Part shown: piece by piece, positions 26,409 to 36,280 of the stretch
Layout: every line of letters begins with the position of its first letter
How positions within the stretch are numbered: the first letter of the stretch is position 1
From: Thiobacillus denitrificans
GTDB taxonomy: Bacteria; Pseudomonadota; Gammaproteobacteria; Burkholderiales; Thiobacillaceae
DNA: 64,000 bases
Assembly: GCA_002343685.1 (NCBI GenBank)
Contig: DDRS01000009.1
Span: 1-64,000 of the forward strand
Direction: 5' to 3'
Position numbers and translations under genes: made by a program
The notes under the pieces: model-generated
Database searches by the model: none
Told to the model about the DNA's origin: nothing
Seen by the model: only the letters and a program-made list of their open reading frames with translations

Positions 26409-27875
26409 TCATTCAGCCGGATCGGGCACAAGGACGGCCAGGGGAATGCGCAGGCTGACCTGGGTACCCTGCCGTTTGGCGGGCTGTACGGTGAGCTCGC
26501 CGCCCAGTGCGGCGGCGCGCTCGATCATGCCGAGTATGCCGAAACCATTCCCGTTTCCCGGCGCGGGCTGGAGGCCGCGGCCATTGTCGGTCAGCGTGAT
26601 CCGCAGGCTGTCCGGTTCCCGCACCAGCCTGAGTTTCACCCGCGTGGCGCGGGCGTGCTTGGCGACGTTGGTCAGCGCTTCCTGCACGATGCGGAACGCG
26701 GCGATCTCCGCATCGGGGCCGAGCGGGATGGCATCCTCGGGCGCACTGAATTCATGGGGAATATCGGTGTTGCGGGTAAAACGCTGCAGCTGCCAGGCGA
26801 TGGCGGGAACGATGCCGAAATCGAGCGCTGCCGGCCGCAGGTTGGAGGCGATCCGGTGCGCGGCCTCGAAGGTCTGGTCGACCACGTTGTCCAGGTAGGC
26901 CGTGCGCTGGATCAGCAGCGGCTGGTCGGACGGGAGGTGCCGCATCAGCCAGGACAGGCCGATCTTGATGGTGGTGAGGTTGCCGCCCAGGTCGTCGTGC
27001 ACCTCGCGTGCCAAGTGCAGGCGCTCCTGTTCCTTGACCGCTTCGACGTGTGCGGCCAGTGCGCTCAACTGGGCCCGCGAACGCAGGAGTTCGGCCTCAG
27101 CCTGCTTGCTGTGCGTCATGTTCAGCATGATGCCGTCCCAGATCGTGCCGTCCTCGTCCTTGCGCTGGCTGACGCGTATCGCGACCCATTTCACGTCCTT
27201 CCAGGCTTTCATCCAGATGCGGCCCTCCCAGTTGAAGGTCATGTGGCCACCGTCGGCTTGCGCCAGCTGGGCCAGATAATCGGGCCGGTCTTCCTCCAGG
27301 ATCAGCTTGTAGAAGCGCTCGGGCTTGCCATGCAAGGCGGACGCCTTGATGCCGAGCAGCTGGGCGGATTGTTCGCTCACGTAGCGCAGCGTGGGCGGGG
27401 CATCGTGCCGGCGTTGGATCTGGAACGCCATGCCCGGGATATGCGCCACGATCGCGTGCATGTCCGATACCGAATGCGCCAGGGCCTGCCGTGTGGCCTC
27501 GCGCTGGCTGACGTCATTGGCGATCCAGATGAAAACCGGTTTTTCGTGGTCGGCCGAGTACAGCATCCGGACCTCGACGGGGTATAGGGTCCCGTCCCGG
27601 CGGCGGCAGTGCACGCTGAGCGCGGTGCGGCGCTTTTTTCCATGCCTGAGCAGGGTGAGCAGGGTATGGAAGGCTTGCCTGTCCTCGGGCGGAAGAAAAT
27701 CCAGCGGCGTCAGTTTCTGCAGGGCTCGGGGCTGGTAGTGTAGATTCTTGGCCGCCGCCGGATTGGCCTGGACGATCCGCAGGGTGTCGGCGTCGAACAC
27801 CATCACCTCGGTTGCCGATTCCTGCAGGATGGCCTTGAGCAGGGTGCCTTCGTCGGCCGCTCTGGATGAAGCCAT
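26409..27875 (-). CDS. PAS-PAS sensor histidine kinase, NarX/UhpB family
   Basis: A 488-residue soluble kinase. Two PAS domains (about 10-125 and 135-258) precede a HisKA_3 dimerisation domain with phospho-acceptor H293 in LAREVHDDLGGNL, then an HATPase_c domain (VQEALTNVAKHA, LTDNGRGL, GFGILGMIERA). No transmembrane helix is seen, so the signal is cytoplasmic or membrane-permeable. GAGGAG precedes the ATG. Forms an operon with the response regulator downstream. Confidence 0.92.
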   Translation of the reverse strand: MASSRAADEGTLLKAILQESATEVMVFDADTLRIVQANPAAAKNLHYQPRALQKLTPLDFLPPEDRQAFHTLLTLLRHGKKRRTALSVHCRRRDGTLYPVEVRMLYSADHEKPVFIWIANDVSQREATRQALAHSVSDMHAIVAHIPGMAFQIQRRHDAPPTLRYVSEQSAQLLGIKASALHGKPERFYKLILEEDRPDYLAQLAQADGGHMTFNWEGRIWMKAWKDVKWVAIRVSQRKDEDGTIWDGIMLNMTHSKQAEAELLRSRAQLSALAAHVEAVKEQERLHLAREVHDDLGGNLTTIKIGLSWLMRHLPSDQPLLIQRTAYLDNVVDQTFEAAHRIASNLRPAALDFGIVPAIAWQLQRFTRNTDIPHEFSAPEDAIPLGPDAEIAAFRIVQEALTNVAKHARATRVKLRLVREPDSLRITLTDNGRGLQPAPGNGNGFGILGMIERAAALGGELTVQPAKRQGTQVSLRIPLAVLVPDPAE

Positions 27876-28016
27876 AAGTCTCCTCGATATTGGAATGAGG
27901 GCGATCCGGTCGCCTCGGGCACATTATTATCGGCGCAAACGCGGATCCGGCCAGGCATCACTTGAAAGCGGACAATTCCCCCAGATTTACTAGGCTGATT
28001 AATGAGGGAATGCCAT

Positions 28017-29384
28017 ATGCCCACCATCCGCCCCGCTGCCGTTGCGGGATTGTTCTACCCAGACAATCCGATCGAGCTCAAGCGTACCGTCGCCGACCTG
28101 CTGGCCCACGCCGGGGCAGAAGCAGCCCGGCCTGCCCCGAAGGCCCTGATCGTACCGCATGCCGGCTATATCTATTCCGGTGCCGTTGCCGCCAGCGCTT
28201 ATTCGGCATTGGCCGATCTGCGCGGCCGTATCCACCGGGTGGTGCTGCTCGGTCCCACCCACCGCGTCCCGCTCCGCGGGCTGGCGCTGCCCGAAGCGGA
28301 GCGTTTCGCCACCCCGCTTGGCGAAGTCCCGCTGGACTATGCGGGCATGCAGGCGCTCGCCGGACTGCCGCAGGTGGTGCGCAGCGCCGCGGCGCACCAG
28401 ATGGAACATTCGCTGGAAGTGCAGCTGCCCTTCCTGCAGCAGGTGCTGGGCGACTTCCAGCTGTTGCCGCTGGCAGTGGGCGACGCCAGCGCAGCCGAGG
28501 TGGCCGAGGTGCTGGAACAGGTGTGGGGCGGCGACGAGACACTGATTGTGATCAGTTCCGATCTGTCGCATTTCCTGCCCGACGCGCTCGCCCGCCAAGT
28601 GGATGGCGAGACCGTCAAGGCCATCCTGGCGCTGAACCCGCATCTCAACCACGAGCAGGCCTGCGGCGCGACGCCGGTCAACGGTCTGCTGCTGGCTGCC
28701 AAACGGCACGGCTTGCACCCAGTTGCGCTGGACGTGCGCAACTCCAGCGACACCGCAGGCGATCCCGAACGGGTGGTCGGCTATGCCGCCTTCGCTTTCC
28801 AACCGGAGGCCGACAGCGACCGGCCGGATGCGGAGAAGGGCGCGACCCTGCTGAAGCTGGCGCGCACGGAAATCGCCTCGAAGCTGGGCCACCCGGGCGT
28901 GGTATCCACGCAGTCCGATTGGCTGGCCGAACCGGGTGCGACCTTCGTCACCTTGACCCGGCAGGGCGAGCTGCGCGGCTGCATCGGCACGCTGGAGGCG
29001 CATCGCCCGCTCGGTGTCGACGTGCGCGAGAACGCGGTGGCAGCGGCGTTTCGCGACCCGCGCTTCATGCCGCTGTCGCACAACGAGTTCGACGAGATCC
29101 GGGTCGAGGTATCGTTGCTGTCGCCGACCGAACCGCTGGCGGTGGCTGATGAAGCGGCGGCGCTCGCTGCGTTGCGCCCGCACGTCGACGGCGTGGTGTT
29201 CGAGTACGGCCACTACCGCAGCACTTTCCTGCCGCAGGTGTGGGAACAACTGCCAAAGCCGGCCGAATTTCTGGCCCACCTGAAACGCAAGGCCGGACTG
29301 CCCGCGGATTTCTGGGCAGAGCAGGTGAAGCTGTCGCGCTACACGGTGAGCAAGTGGAAGGAGGAGGAGCCACATGGGCAGTAA
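28017..29384 (+). CDS. AmmeMemoRadiSam protein B/A fusion (Memo-AMMECR1)
   Basis: A 455-residue fusion. Residues about 1-265 are a Memo-like domain (RPAAVAGLFYPDNP, LIVPHAGYIYSG, DLSHFLP), related to extradiol dioxygenases. Residues about 275-455 are an AMMECR1 domain with the hallmark LRGCIGTLEAHRPL. In many genomes these are separate genes next to a radical SAM protein, as here. The biochemical role of the system is not established. AGGGA eight bases upstream supports ATG 28017 over ATG 28002. Divergent from the histidine kinase gene. Confidence 0.93.
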   Translation: MPTIRPAAVAGLFYPDNPIELKRTVADLLAHAGAEAARPAPKALIVPHAGYIYSGAVAASAYSALADLRGRIHRVVLLGPTHRVPLRGLALPEAERFATPLGEVPLDYAGMQALAGLPQVVRSAAAHQMEHSLEVQLPFLQQVLGDFQLLPLAVGDASAAEVAEVLEQVWGGDETLIVISSDLSHFLPDALARQVDGETVKAILALNPHLNHEQACGATPVNGLLLAAKRHGLHPVALDVRNSSDTAGDPERVVGYAAFAFQPEADSDRPDAEKGATLLKLARTEIASKLGHPGVVSTQSDWLAEPGATFVTLTRQGELRGCIGTLEAHRPLGVDVRENAVAAAFRDPRFMPLSHNEFDEIRVEVSLLSPTEPLAVADEAAALAALRPHVDGVVFEYGHYRSTFLPQVWEQLPKPAEFLAHLKRKAGLPADFWAEQVKLSRYTVSKWKEEEPHGQ

Positions 29385-29471
29385 GCCTCGGCACGTGCGA
29401 ACGACTGCGAATACGGCCGCCACCGACGCGCTATCCAATATCCTCCACGTTCTCGTGAAAGAGGGGGCCGC

Positions 29472-30566
29472 ATGAGTATTCCCGAATCGCACACCCCCGC
29501 GCGCTGGTGGCACACGCTGCCCGACGGCCGCATCCAGTGCGACCTCTGTCCCCGCGACTGCAAGCTGCACGAGGGCCAGCGCGGCTTGTGCTTCGTGCGC
29601 AAGATGGAAGGCGGCCGGATGGTGCTCACGACCTATGGCCGCTCATCCGGCTTCTGCGTCGACCCCATCGAGAAGAAGCCGCTCAATCACTTCTACCCCG
29701 GATCGTCGGTGTTCTCCTTCGGCACTGCGGGTTGCAACCTAGCGTGCAAGTTCTGCCAGAACTGGGACATCTCCAAGTCGCGCGAGACCGACACGCTGAT
29801 GGACCAGGCCGCACCGGACGAGATCGCCATCGCGGCGGAACGCGCCGGCTGCAGAAGCGTGGCCTTCACCTACAATGACCCGGTGATCTTTGCCGAATAT
29901 GCGATGGACGTCGCCGATGCCTGCCATGCGCGCGGCCTCAAGACGGTGGCGGTGACCGCCGGCTACATCCACGACGAACCACGCCGCGCGTTCTACGCCA
30001 AGATGGACGCGGCCAACGTCGACCTCAAGGCCTTCACCGACGACTTCTACGTCAAGCTGACCGGTGCGCATCTGCAGCCGGTGCTCGACACGCTGGTGTA
30101 TCTCAAGCGCGAGACCAACGTCTGGTTCGAGATCACCACGCTGCTGATTCCCGGCCACAACGATTCCGACGCCGAGCTTGAGGCGATGAGCCAGTGGATC
30201 CTGCGCGAACTCGGCCCCGAGGTGCCGCTACATTTCTCGGCCTTCCACCCCGACTGGAAAATGCAGGGCGTGCCCCCCACGCCAGCCTCGACGCTGAGCC
30301 GCGCGCGCGATATCGCGTTGAAGGCCGGACTGCATTACGTCTACACCGGCAATGTGCACGACACGTCGGGCGGCACCACCGCCTGCCCAGCCTGCCATGA
30401 AGCCCTGATCGTGCGCGACTGGTATCGCATCGACCATTACAGCGTCACGCCCGATGGCCATTGCCCGCATTGCGGTCATGCCATCGCCGGCCGCTTCGGC
30501 ACGTTCAGCCACCCCTTCGGCAATCGCCGCATCCCGATTTCCATGCACCGGGAGGGTCGCGCATGA
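29472..30566 (+). CDS. amrS: AmmeMemoRadiSam radical SAM enzyme
   Basis: A 364-residue radical SAM protein. The 4Fe-4S motif is CxxxCxxC at C88, C92 and C95 (GCNLACKFCQNW). Extra cysteines near the N terminus (C23, C26, C30, C40) and a C-terminal CPACHEA / CPHCGHA pair may hold another metal or cluster. Related to pyruvate formate-lyase activating enzymes, but no glycyl radical enzyme is seen nearby. GAGGGGG precedes the ATG. Confidence 0.92.
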   Translation: MSIPESHTPARWWHTLPDGRIQCDLCPRDCKLHEGQRGLCFVRKMEGGRMVLTTYGRSSGFCVDPIEKKPLNHFYPGSSVFSFGTAGCNLACKFCQNWDISKSRETDTLMDQAAPDEIAIAAERAGCRSVAFTYNDPVIFAEYAMDVADACHARGLKTVAVTAGYIHDEPRRAFYAKMDAANVDLKAFTDDFYVKLTGAHLQPVLDTLVYLKRETNVWFEITTLLIPGHNDSDAELEAMSQWILRELGPEVPLHFSAFHPDWKMQGVPPTPASTLSRARDIALKAGLHYVYTGNVHDTSGGTTACPACHEALIVRDWYRIDHYSVTPDGHCPHCGHAIAGRFGTFSHPFGNRRIPISMHREGRA

Positions 30567-31210
30567 GCACGTCCACCCTGGTCCACATCCCGGCCGGCAA
30601 CGTCACCGTCGAGGGGATGCTGGAGTTGCCCGAGCGCGCTGCCGGTCTGGTGCTGTTCGCCCACGGCAGCGGCTCGTCACGCCATTCGCCGCGCAACAAC
30701 ACTGTCGCCGGCGTGTTGCGGCAGGCCGGGGTCGGCACGTTGCTGATGGACCTGCTGACGCCCGAAGAGGATCGCGAATACGCCCGGCGCTTCGACATCG
30801 GGCTGTTGACGCAGCGTCTGCTGGATGCAGTGCGCTGGGTCCGCGTACAGGCCTCCACCCGGAACCTCCCGCTAGGATTGTTTGGCGCCAGCACCGGCGC
30901 CGCGGCTGCACTCGAGACCGCGGCCGAACTAGGCGGCGAAGTCCGCGCGGTGGTCTCGCGCGGCGGCCGTCCCGATCTCGCCAGCGAACAGGCGCTGCTG
31001 CGAGTGACCGCGCCCACGCTTTTATTGGTCGGCGGCCATGATGGCGGCGTGATCGACCTCAACCAGCTGGCCTACGATCAGCTGAATTGCGAAAAGGACA
31101 TGGTGATCATTCCTGGTGCCACCCACCTGTTCGAGGAACCCGGCACGCTGGAAGCCGTGGCCAAGCAGGCCGCAGCCTGGTTCGTCCGTCACCTGAGTCC
31201 CGCAGCCTAG
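30563..31210 (+). CDS. Alpha/beta hydrolase, dienelactone hydrolase-like
   Basis: A 215-residue hydrolase with nucleophile S110 in GLFGASTGAA, acid D160 in VGGHDGGV and H188 in GATHLFEEPG; the oxyanion region is LFAHGSGSSRHSP. The ATG overlaps the radical SAM gene stop (ATGA), so it is translationally coupled to the AmmeMemoRadiSam genes and may act on the same pathway. Substrate unknown. Confidence 0.88.
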   Translation: MSTSTLVHIPAGNVTVEGMLELPERAAGLVLFAHGSGSSRHSPRNNTVAGVLRQAGVGTLLMDLLTPEEDREYARRFDIGLLTQRLLDAVRWVRVQASTRNLPLGLFGASTGAAAALETAAELGGEVRAVVSRGGRPDLASEQALLRVTAPTLLLVGGHDGGVIDLNQLAYDQLNCEKDMVIIPGATHLFEEPGTLEAVAKQAAAWFVRHLSPAA

Positions 31211-31228
31211 GGTTTGCCGCACAAACCC
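31210..31228. terminator. Hairpin after the hydrolase gene
   Basis: GGGTTTG and CAAACCC form a perfect 7-bp stem with a 5-nt loop between the convergent hydrolase and SLC13 genes. No T-run; weak evidence for termination. Confidence 0.35.
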
Positions 31229-31247
31229 GGGCGGACGGCGGGGCAGG

Positions 31248-33038
31248 TCACACGTGGAACAGGTAGATGTAGCCCACGGCAATGCCCAGGAACAGGAGGG
31301 TCATGCCGCCGCCCGCGCGCATGTAATCCGCATTGCGGTATCCGCCCGGGCCCATCAGGAGCGCATTCACCTGATGCGTGGGCAGGATGAACGAGTTCGA
31401 CGCCGACACCCCCACCAGGAGTGCCGCCCCGCGGGGGTCGATCCCGGCGAGTTCCGACAATTCGATGACCAGCGGTACCAGCAGGACGGTGGCCGCGACG
31501 TTGGACATGAACAGGGAGAACAGGGTGGTCAGGGTGGCGATGGCCAGCAGGATGAGGAGCGTATGGCCGCCGGTCAGCACCAGCATCATCTGATGCGCGA
31601 CATAGCTGGCGGCGCCCGTCGACTCCATCGCCACGCCCAGGGGGATCAGTCCGGCGAGCAGGAAGACCGTGCGCCAATCGACCGAGCGATAGGCGTCGTC
31701 GATGCTGATCACGCGCAGCAGGATCATGGCCAGCGCACCGCTCATCAATGCAATCGACAAAGTCGCCCCGCTCAAGGCCAGACCGATGGCGCCGGCAAAG
31801 CACAGGCCGGCGACCCAGGCCTTGGATTCGTCGATATCTTCCGCTTCGACCGGGGTGGCGACCACGAAGTCCCGATCATGGGCCAGCGCCTTCAACTCGC
31901 TCCAGCGGCCGTGGACGACGATGGCGTCGCCGGGGCGCAGAGGACGGTCGGAGAAGTCGCCGCGCTCGGCCTGCCCCTCGCTCAGCAGCAACAGGGGCTC
32001 GACCCGGTAAGACCGGCGAAAGCTGATGTCGCGGATGCTCTTGCCCGCAAGCGAGGAACGCGGCGCCAGGATGAGTTCCGCATACCCTGCCGCAGTGGGA
32101 TTCTGCAGCGCCTCAAACCGCTCCACGGTTTCGCTCAGATCAAGCGCCCATTCAGTGGAGAAACGCTCCGCCTCGTGCCGCTCGCCGATCAAGGCCAGCA
32201 CCTGCCCGGCAGCGAAGTGGGCATGCCGCCAGGGCGCATAGAGGATTTCATCCCCGTCCGCCAGTGCAATCAGGTGTAGCGTATAGCCGGTCTCCATGCC
32301 GGCTTCTTCGCGGGTCTTGCCGATGAGCGCACTGTCCGGAGAGACCCGCAGCTCATGGATGTGCGTGGGGAGTTGCCAGGATTCGATCAGCTCGCGCTGC
32401 TGCTTCCCGCTGGTGTCCTCCCCGGTTTTCGCAGGCAGGACATATTTCCCCGCGAGCATGAAATAGACAATCCCTGCGCCAAGCAGGACCAGACCCAACG
32501 GGGTCACGCTGAACAGGCCGAATTTTTCCTGTCCCCCAGCCTGCATCAGGTCGTTGAGGATGATCAGCGGGCTCGAGCCGACCATGCTCAGCGTGCCGCC
32601 GAGAATCGCCGCGAAGCCCATCGGCATCAGCAGGCGTGAAACCGGGATATGGGTCCGCTTGGCGATCCGCAGCATCGCCGGAAGGAACAGCGCTGCCGCG
32701 CCGACGTTCTGCATGAATGCGGAAATGCCTCCCACGACCCCGGATACGGTACCGATCAGGCGGGGTTCGCTTCTGCCCGCAAAGCGCATGATCGGCTTGA
32801 TCACGCGGTTCATGAGGCCGGAACGATCGACCCCATAGCCGAGAATCATGACCGCGATGATCGATACGACGGCGTTGCTGGCCAGGCCGGAGAAGGCCTG
32901 CTGCGGCGTAACCAGTTGCAGCCAGCCCAAAGCCAGCATGATGAGGATCGCGATCACATCGACGCGCAACGCCTCGGTTACGAAGAGGAAAACGGTGACT
33001 GCCAGCACGGCGAGTACCAGGGCGATTTCAGGGGTCAT
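31248..33038 (-). CDS. SLC13-family permease with RCK_C domains
   Basis: A 596-residue membrane transporter. About five hydrophobic helices at each end (for example AIGLALSGATLSIALMSGAL and LLILLAIATLTTLFSLFM) flank a central soluble part of about 200 residues with two TrkA-C (RCK_C)-like domains (HIHELRVSPDSALIGKTREE and ELILAPRSSLAGKSIRDISF). This architecture is found in sodium-coupled anion (sulfate, dicarboxylate) permeases whose regulatory domains sense a ligand. Substrate cannot be read from sequence. Confidence 0.9.
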   Translation of the reverse strand: MTPEIALVLAVLAVTVFLFVTEALRVDVIAILIMLALGWLQLVTPQQAFSGLASNAVVSIIAVMILGYGVDRSGLMNRVIKPIMRFAGRSEPRLIGTVSGVVGGISAFMQNVGAAALFLPAMLRIAKRTHIPVSRLLMPMGFAAILGGTLSMVGSSPLIILNDLMQAGGQEKFGLFSVTPLGLVLLGAGIVYFMLAGKYVLPAKTGEDTSGKQQRELIESWQLPTHIHELRVSPDSALIGKTREEAGMETGYTLHLIALADGDEILYAPWRHAHFAAGQVLALIGERHEAERFSTEWALDLSETVERFEALQNPTAAGYAELILAPRSSLAGKSIRDISFRRSYRVEPLLLLSEGQAERGDFSDRPLRPGDAIVVHGRWSELKALAHDRDFVVATPVEAEDIDESKAWVAGLCFAGAIGLALSGATLSIALMSGALAMILLRVISIDDAYRSVDWRTVFLLAGLIPLGVAMESTGAASYVAHQMMLVLTGGHTLLILLAIATLTTLFSLFMSNVAATVLLVPLVIELSELAGIDPRGAALLVGVSASNSFILPTHQVNALLMGPGGYRNADYMRAGGGMTLLFLGIAVGYIYLFHV

Positions 33039-33163
33039 GTCCGCTCTCTTTTTGTATTCAAACTACCTCAGGCCAGTATAACGTGCGTCTGTGCGAGCCG
33101 GTTCGGGCCTTGCCCGGCTTTCGGCCATGCCGGGGACATGGCATGATCCGAGGGAACCCGCGG

Positions 33164-33892
33164 ATGAACATGGAAAGTATTGCCGAAACCTCGCCAGTCT
33201 TCGTCGCCCGGAACCTCGCCAAGGTCTACCGCATGGGCGAGGTCGAGGTGCAGGCCTTGCGTGGCATCGACCTCACGCTCTATCGCGGCGAGCTGGTGGT
33301 GCTGCTTGGCCCGTCGGGCAGCGGCAAGTCCACCTTGCTCAACATCCTCGGCGGCCTCGACGTGCCGAGCGGGGGCGACGTCTACTACCTCGACCACAAG
33401 CTGACCGGCGCGACCGAGGCGGACCTAACCCGTTTTCGCCGCGAGCACGTCGGCTTCGTCTTCCAGTTCTACAACCTCATCCCCAGCCTCACCGCGCGCG
33501 AGAACGTCGCTGCGGTGACCGAGATTTCGTCCGCGCCGATGCGGCCCGAGGACGCGCTGGCCTTGGTGGGCCTGGGCAACCGTCTCGACCATTTTCCGGC
33601 GCAGCTCTCCGGCGGCGAGCAGCAGCGCGTGGCGATCGCCCGCGCCATCGCCAAGAATCCGGCGGTGCTGCTGTGCGACGAGCCGACCGGTGCGCTCGAT
33701 TCGGCCACCGGCGTGGTGGTGCTCGACGTGTTGGAAAAGGTGAACCGCGAACTTGGCACGCTGACCGTGCTGATCACCCACAACGTCGGCATCGCTGACA
33801 TGGCCGACCGTGTGATCCGGCTGTCCGACGGTCGGATCGCCGACATCCATGCGAACGCCGTGAAGAAGGCGGCGTGCGAACTCAGCTGGTAG
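33164..33892 (+). CDS. ABC transporter ATP-binding protein, MacB/LolD-like
   Basis: A 242-residue ATPase with Walker A GPSGSGKSTLL, signature LSGGEQQRVAIARAIA, Walker B VLLCDEPTGALD and a switch His in TVLITHN. This class powers FtsX-type permeases that move material across or out of the membrane. Earlier in-frame starts (33083, 33143) exist; ATG 33164 with AGGGAA upstream fits the family. Followed 4 nt later by the permease. Confidence 0.93.
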   Translation: MNMESIAETSPVFVARNLAKVYRMGEVEVQALRGIDLTLYRGELVVLLGPSGSGKSTLLNILGGLDVPSGGDVYYLDHKLTGATEADLTRFRREHVGFVFQFYNLIPSLTARENVAAVTEISSAPMRPEDALALVGLGNRLDHFPAQLSGGEQQRVAIARAIAKNPAVLLCDEPTGALDSATGVVVLDVLEKVNRELGTLTVLITHNVGIADMADRVIRLSDGRIADIHANAVKKAACELSW

Positions 33893-33896
33893 CGTC

Positions 33897-36266
33897 ATGA
33901 AGGCGCTCGACCGCAAGCTGTTCCGTGATCTCTGGCACATGCGCGGCCAGGTGCTGGCAATCGCCGCGGTGATCATGGGTGGTGTCGCCACCATGGTGAT
34001 GTCGCTCTCCACCTACGATTCGCTGGTTACCACGCGCGACCGTTTCTACAGCGAGTACCGTCTCGCCGACGTGTTTGCCAGCCTCAAACGCGCACCCGAG
34101 CCGGTCGCGGAACGGCTTGCCGCGCTGCCGGGCGTGGAGCGCCTGGAAACACGGGTGAGGGCCGGGGTGAAGCTCGAAGTGGCGGGCTTTTCCGATCCCA
34201 TCACCGGCCAGATCCTGTCCTTGCCGGACGTGGGCGAGGCGCAGCTCAACCGGCTCTACTTCAAGCGCGGACGCACGGTGCAGCCATGGAGCACCGACGA
34301 AGTGGTACTGTCCGACACCTTCGCCGATGCCCACCATCTGCAGCCAGGCGACACGCTCGCCGCCATCATCCACGGCAAGCGCAAGACGCTCACCGTGGTC
34401 GGCGTCGCGGTGTCGCCGGAATATGTCTACCAGATCGCCCCCGGCGCCATGTTTCCCGATTTCAAGCGCTACGGGGTGCTGTGGATGGCACGCAACGCGC
34501 TCGGCATCGCCTACGACATGAAAGGCGCCTTCAACCAGGTCAGTCTGACGCTGGCGCGCGACGCCAACGAACAGGACGTGATCGACCGCGTCGACGCGAT
34601 CCTCTCCGACTACGGCGGCACCGGCGCCTATGGACGCAAAGACCAGTTTTCCAACCGCTTTCTCAGCGAGGAACTGAAGCAGCTGCGGACCATGGCAACC
34701 ATCTTCCCGGCCATCTTCCTCGGCGTCGCTGCCTTCCTGCTCAACGTCGTGCTGAGTCGGCTGATCGCACTGCAGCGCGAGCAGATCGCCATCCTCAAGG
34801 CCTTTGGCTACAGCTATGCGGCGATCGGCATGCACTACGTCAAGATGGTGCTGTTGATGGCGCTGCTCGGGGTGGCGGCCGGGGTGGCGCTCGGCACCTG
34901 GTTCGGCCAGGGGCTGTCGCACGTCTACAGCGAGACGACCTTCCGCTTCCCCTATCTGGATTACCGGCTACGGCCGGGCACGGTGCTGATCGCGCTGGCG
35001 GTGTCGGCGCTGGCGGCGGTCAGCGGCACGCTGGTATCCGTCATGCGTGCGGTGCGGCTGCCGCCGGCCGAAGGCATGCGCCCGGAGATGCCGGCGCGTT
35101 ATCGCGCCAACGTGATCGAGCGCATCGGCCTGCAGCGCTGGCTGGCCTCGCCGTCACGCATGATCCTGCGCCATATCGGGCGGCGCCCGCTGAAGTCGCT
35201 GCTGACCGTGCTCGGCATCGCCTGCGCCTGCGGGCTGATGATGGTGGGCAACTACCAGAAGGGCGCGATCGATTTCATGGTCGACGTGCAGTTCCGCCAG
35301 GCCTCGCGCGAGGATCTGGCGCTCGCCTTCATCGACCCCACCTCCGGCCGCGCCCTGCACGAGCTCGCCGCGCTGCCGGGCGTCGATTACGTCGAAGGCT
35401 ACCGCGACGTGCCGGCGATCCTGCGCTTCGGCCAGTACCGCCATCGCGCCGCGCTGTTCGGCATCCAGCCGGAAGGCCGGCTGCACCGTTCGCTCGACAG
35501 CCGGCTGAAGCCGGTGGCGGTGCCGCCGGGCGGCGTCGTGCTCACCGATTATCTGGCGAATAACATCCTGCACGTGAAGCCGGGCGACATGCTGACGGTG
35601 GAGGTGCTGGAAGGCAGCCGGCCGGTGCGGCAGGTGCCGGTGCTCGGCATCACCCAGCAGTATCTGGGCGTATCGGCCTACATGCAGAAGGACTCGGTGA
35701 ATGTCCTGATGCGCGAAGGCAATACGGTGACCGGCGCCTATCTGGCAGTGGAGCCGGGCACCGAGCCGGAACTGTACGCCAGGCTGCACGACCGTCCGCG
35801 CGTGCTCGGCATGGTCGCCAACAAGACGGCGGTCCAGAGTTTCTACGCCACCATCGGCGAGTTCATCCTGTTCTACAACCTGGTCGCCACGGTGCTCGCC
35901 GGCGCGATCGGTTTCGGGGTGGTCTACAACAGTGCGCGCATCGCGCTGTCCGAACGTGGGCGCGAGCTTGCCAGCCTGCGGGTGCTGGGCTTCACCCGCG
36001 GCGAGATCGCCTATATCCTGCTGGGAGAGTTGGCGCTGCTGACGCTGGCGGCGATTCCGGTCGGTTTTCTGGTCGGTGTTGGCTTGGTCGGCATCCTGGT
36101 GGTGTCCTTCCAGAGCGAACTCTATCGGTTGCCGCTGATCCTGACGCCGGAAAACTACGCCATGGGGGCGAGCGTCGTCATCGTTTCCGCGCTGCTGTCC
36201 GGACTCCTGCTGTGGCGGCGCCTGGGCCGGCTGGATCTGGTGGCGGTACTGAAAACACGCGAATAG
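33897..36266 (+). CDS. ABC transporter permease, two FtsX domains
   Basis: A 789-residue membrane protein with an N-terminal helix, two FtsX-type blocks (around residues 260-385 and 665-780) and two periplasmic regions. Its duplicated layout and the HlyD-type adaptor encoded next suggest a MacAB-like exporter or lipoprotein/lipid mover. Motifs include FLLNVVLSRLIALQREQIAI and SLRVLGFTRGEIAYILLGE. Substrate unknown. Confidence 0.92.
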   Translation: MKALDRKLFRDLWHMRGQVLAIAAVIMGGVATMVMSLSTYDSLVTTRDRFYSEYRLADVFASLKRAPEPVAERLAALPGVERLETRVRAGVKLEVAGFSDPITGQILSLPDVGEAQLNRLYFKRGRTVQPWSTDEVVLSDTFADAHHLQPGDTLAAIIHGKRKTLTVVGVAVSPEYVYQIAPGAMFPDFKRYGVLWMARNALGIAYDMKGAFNQVSLTLARDANEQDVIDRVDAILSDYGGTGAYGRKDQFSNRFLSEELKQLRTMATIFPAIFLGVAAFLLNVVLSRLIALQREQIAILKAFGYSYAAIGMHYVKMVLLMALLGVAAGVALGTWFGQGLSHVYSETTFRFPYLDYRLRPGTVLIALAVSALAAVSGTLVSVMRAVRLPPAEGMRPEMPARYRANVIERIGLQRWLASPSRMILRHIGRRPLKSLLTVLGIACACGLMMVGNYQKGAIDFMVDVQFRQASREDLALAFIDPTSGRALHELAALPGVDYVEGYRDVPAILRFGQYRHRAALFGIQPEGRLHRSLDSRLKPVAVPPGGVVLTDYLANNILHVKPGDMLTVEVLEGSRPVRQVPVLGITQQYLGVSAYMQKDSVNVLMREGNTVTGAYLAVEPGTEPELYARLHDRPRVLGMVANKTAVQSFYATIGEFILFYNLVATVLAGAIGFGVVYNSARIALSERGRELASLRVLGFTRGEIAYILLGELALLTLAAIPVGFLVGVGLVGILVVSFQSELYRLPLILTPENYAMGASVVIVSALLSGLLLWRRLGRLDLVAVLKTRE

Positions 36267-36280
36267 GAACAACAACAGCT

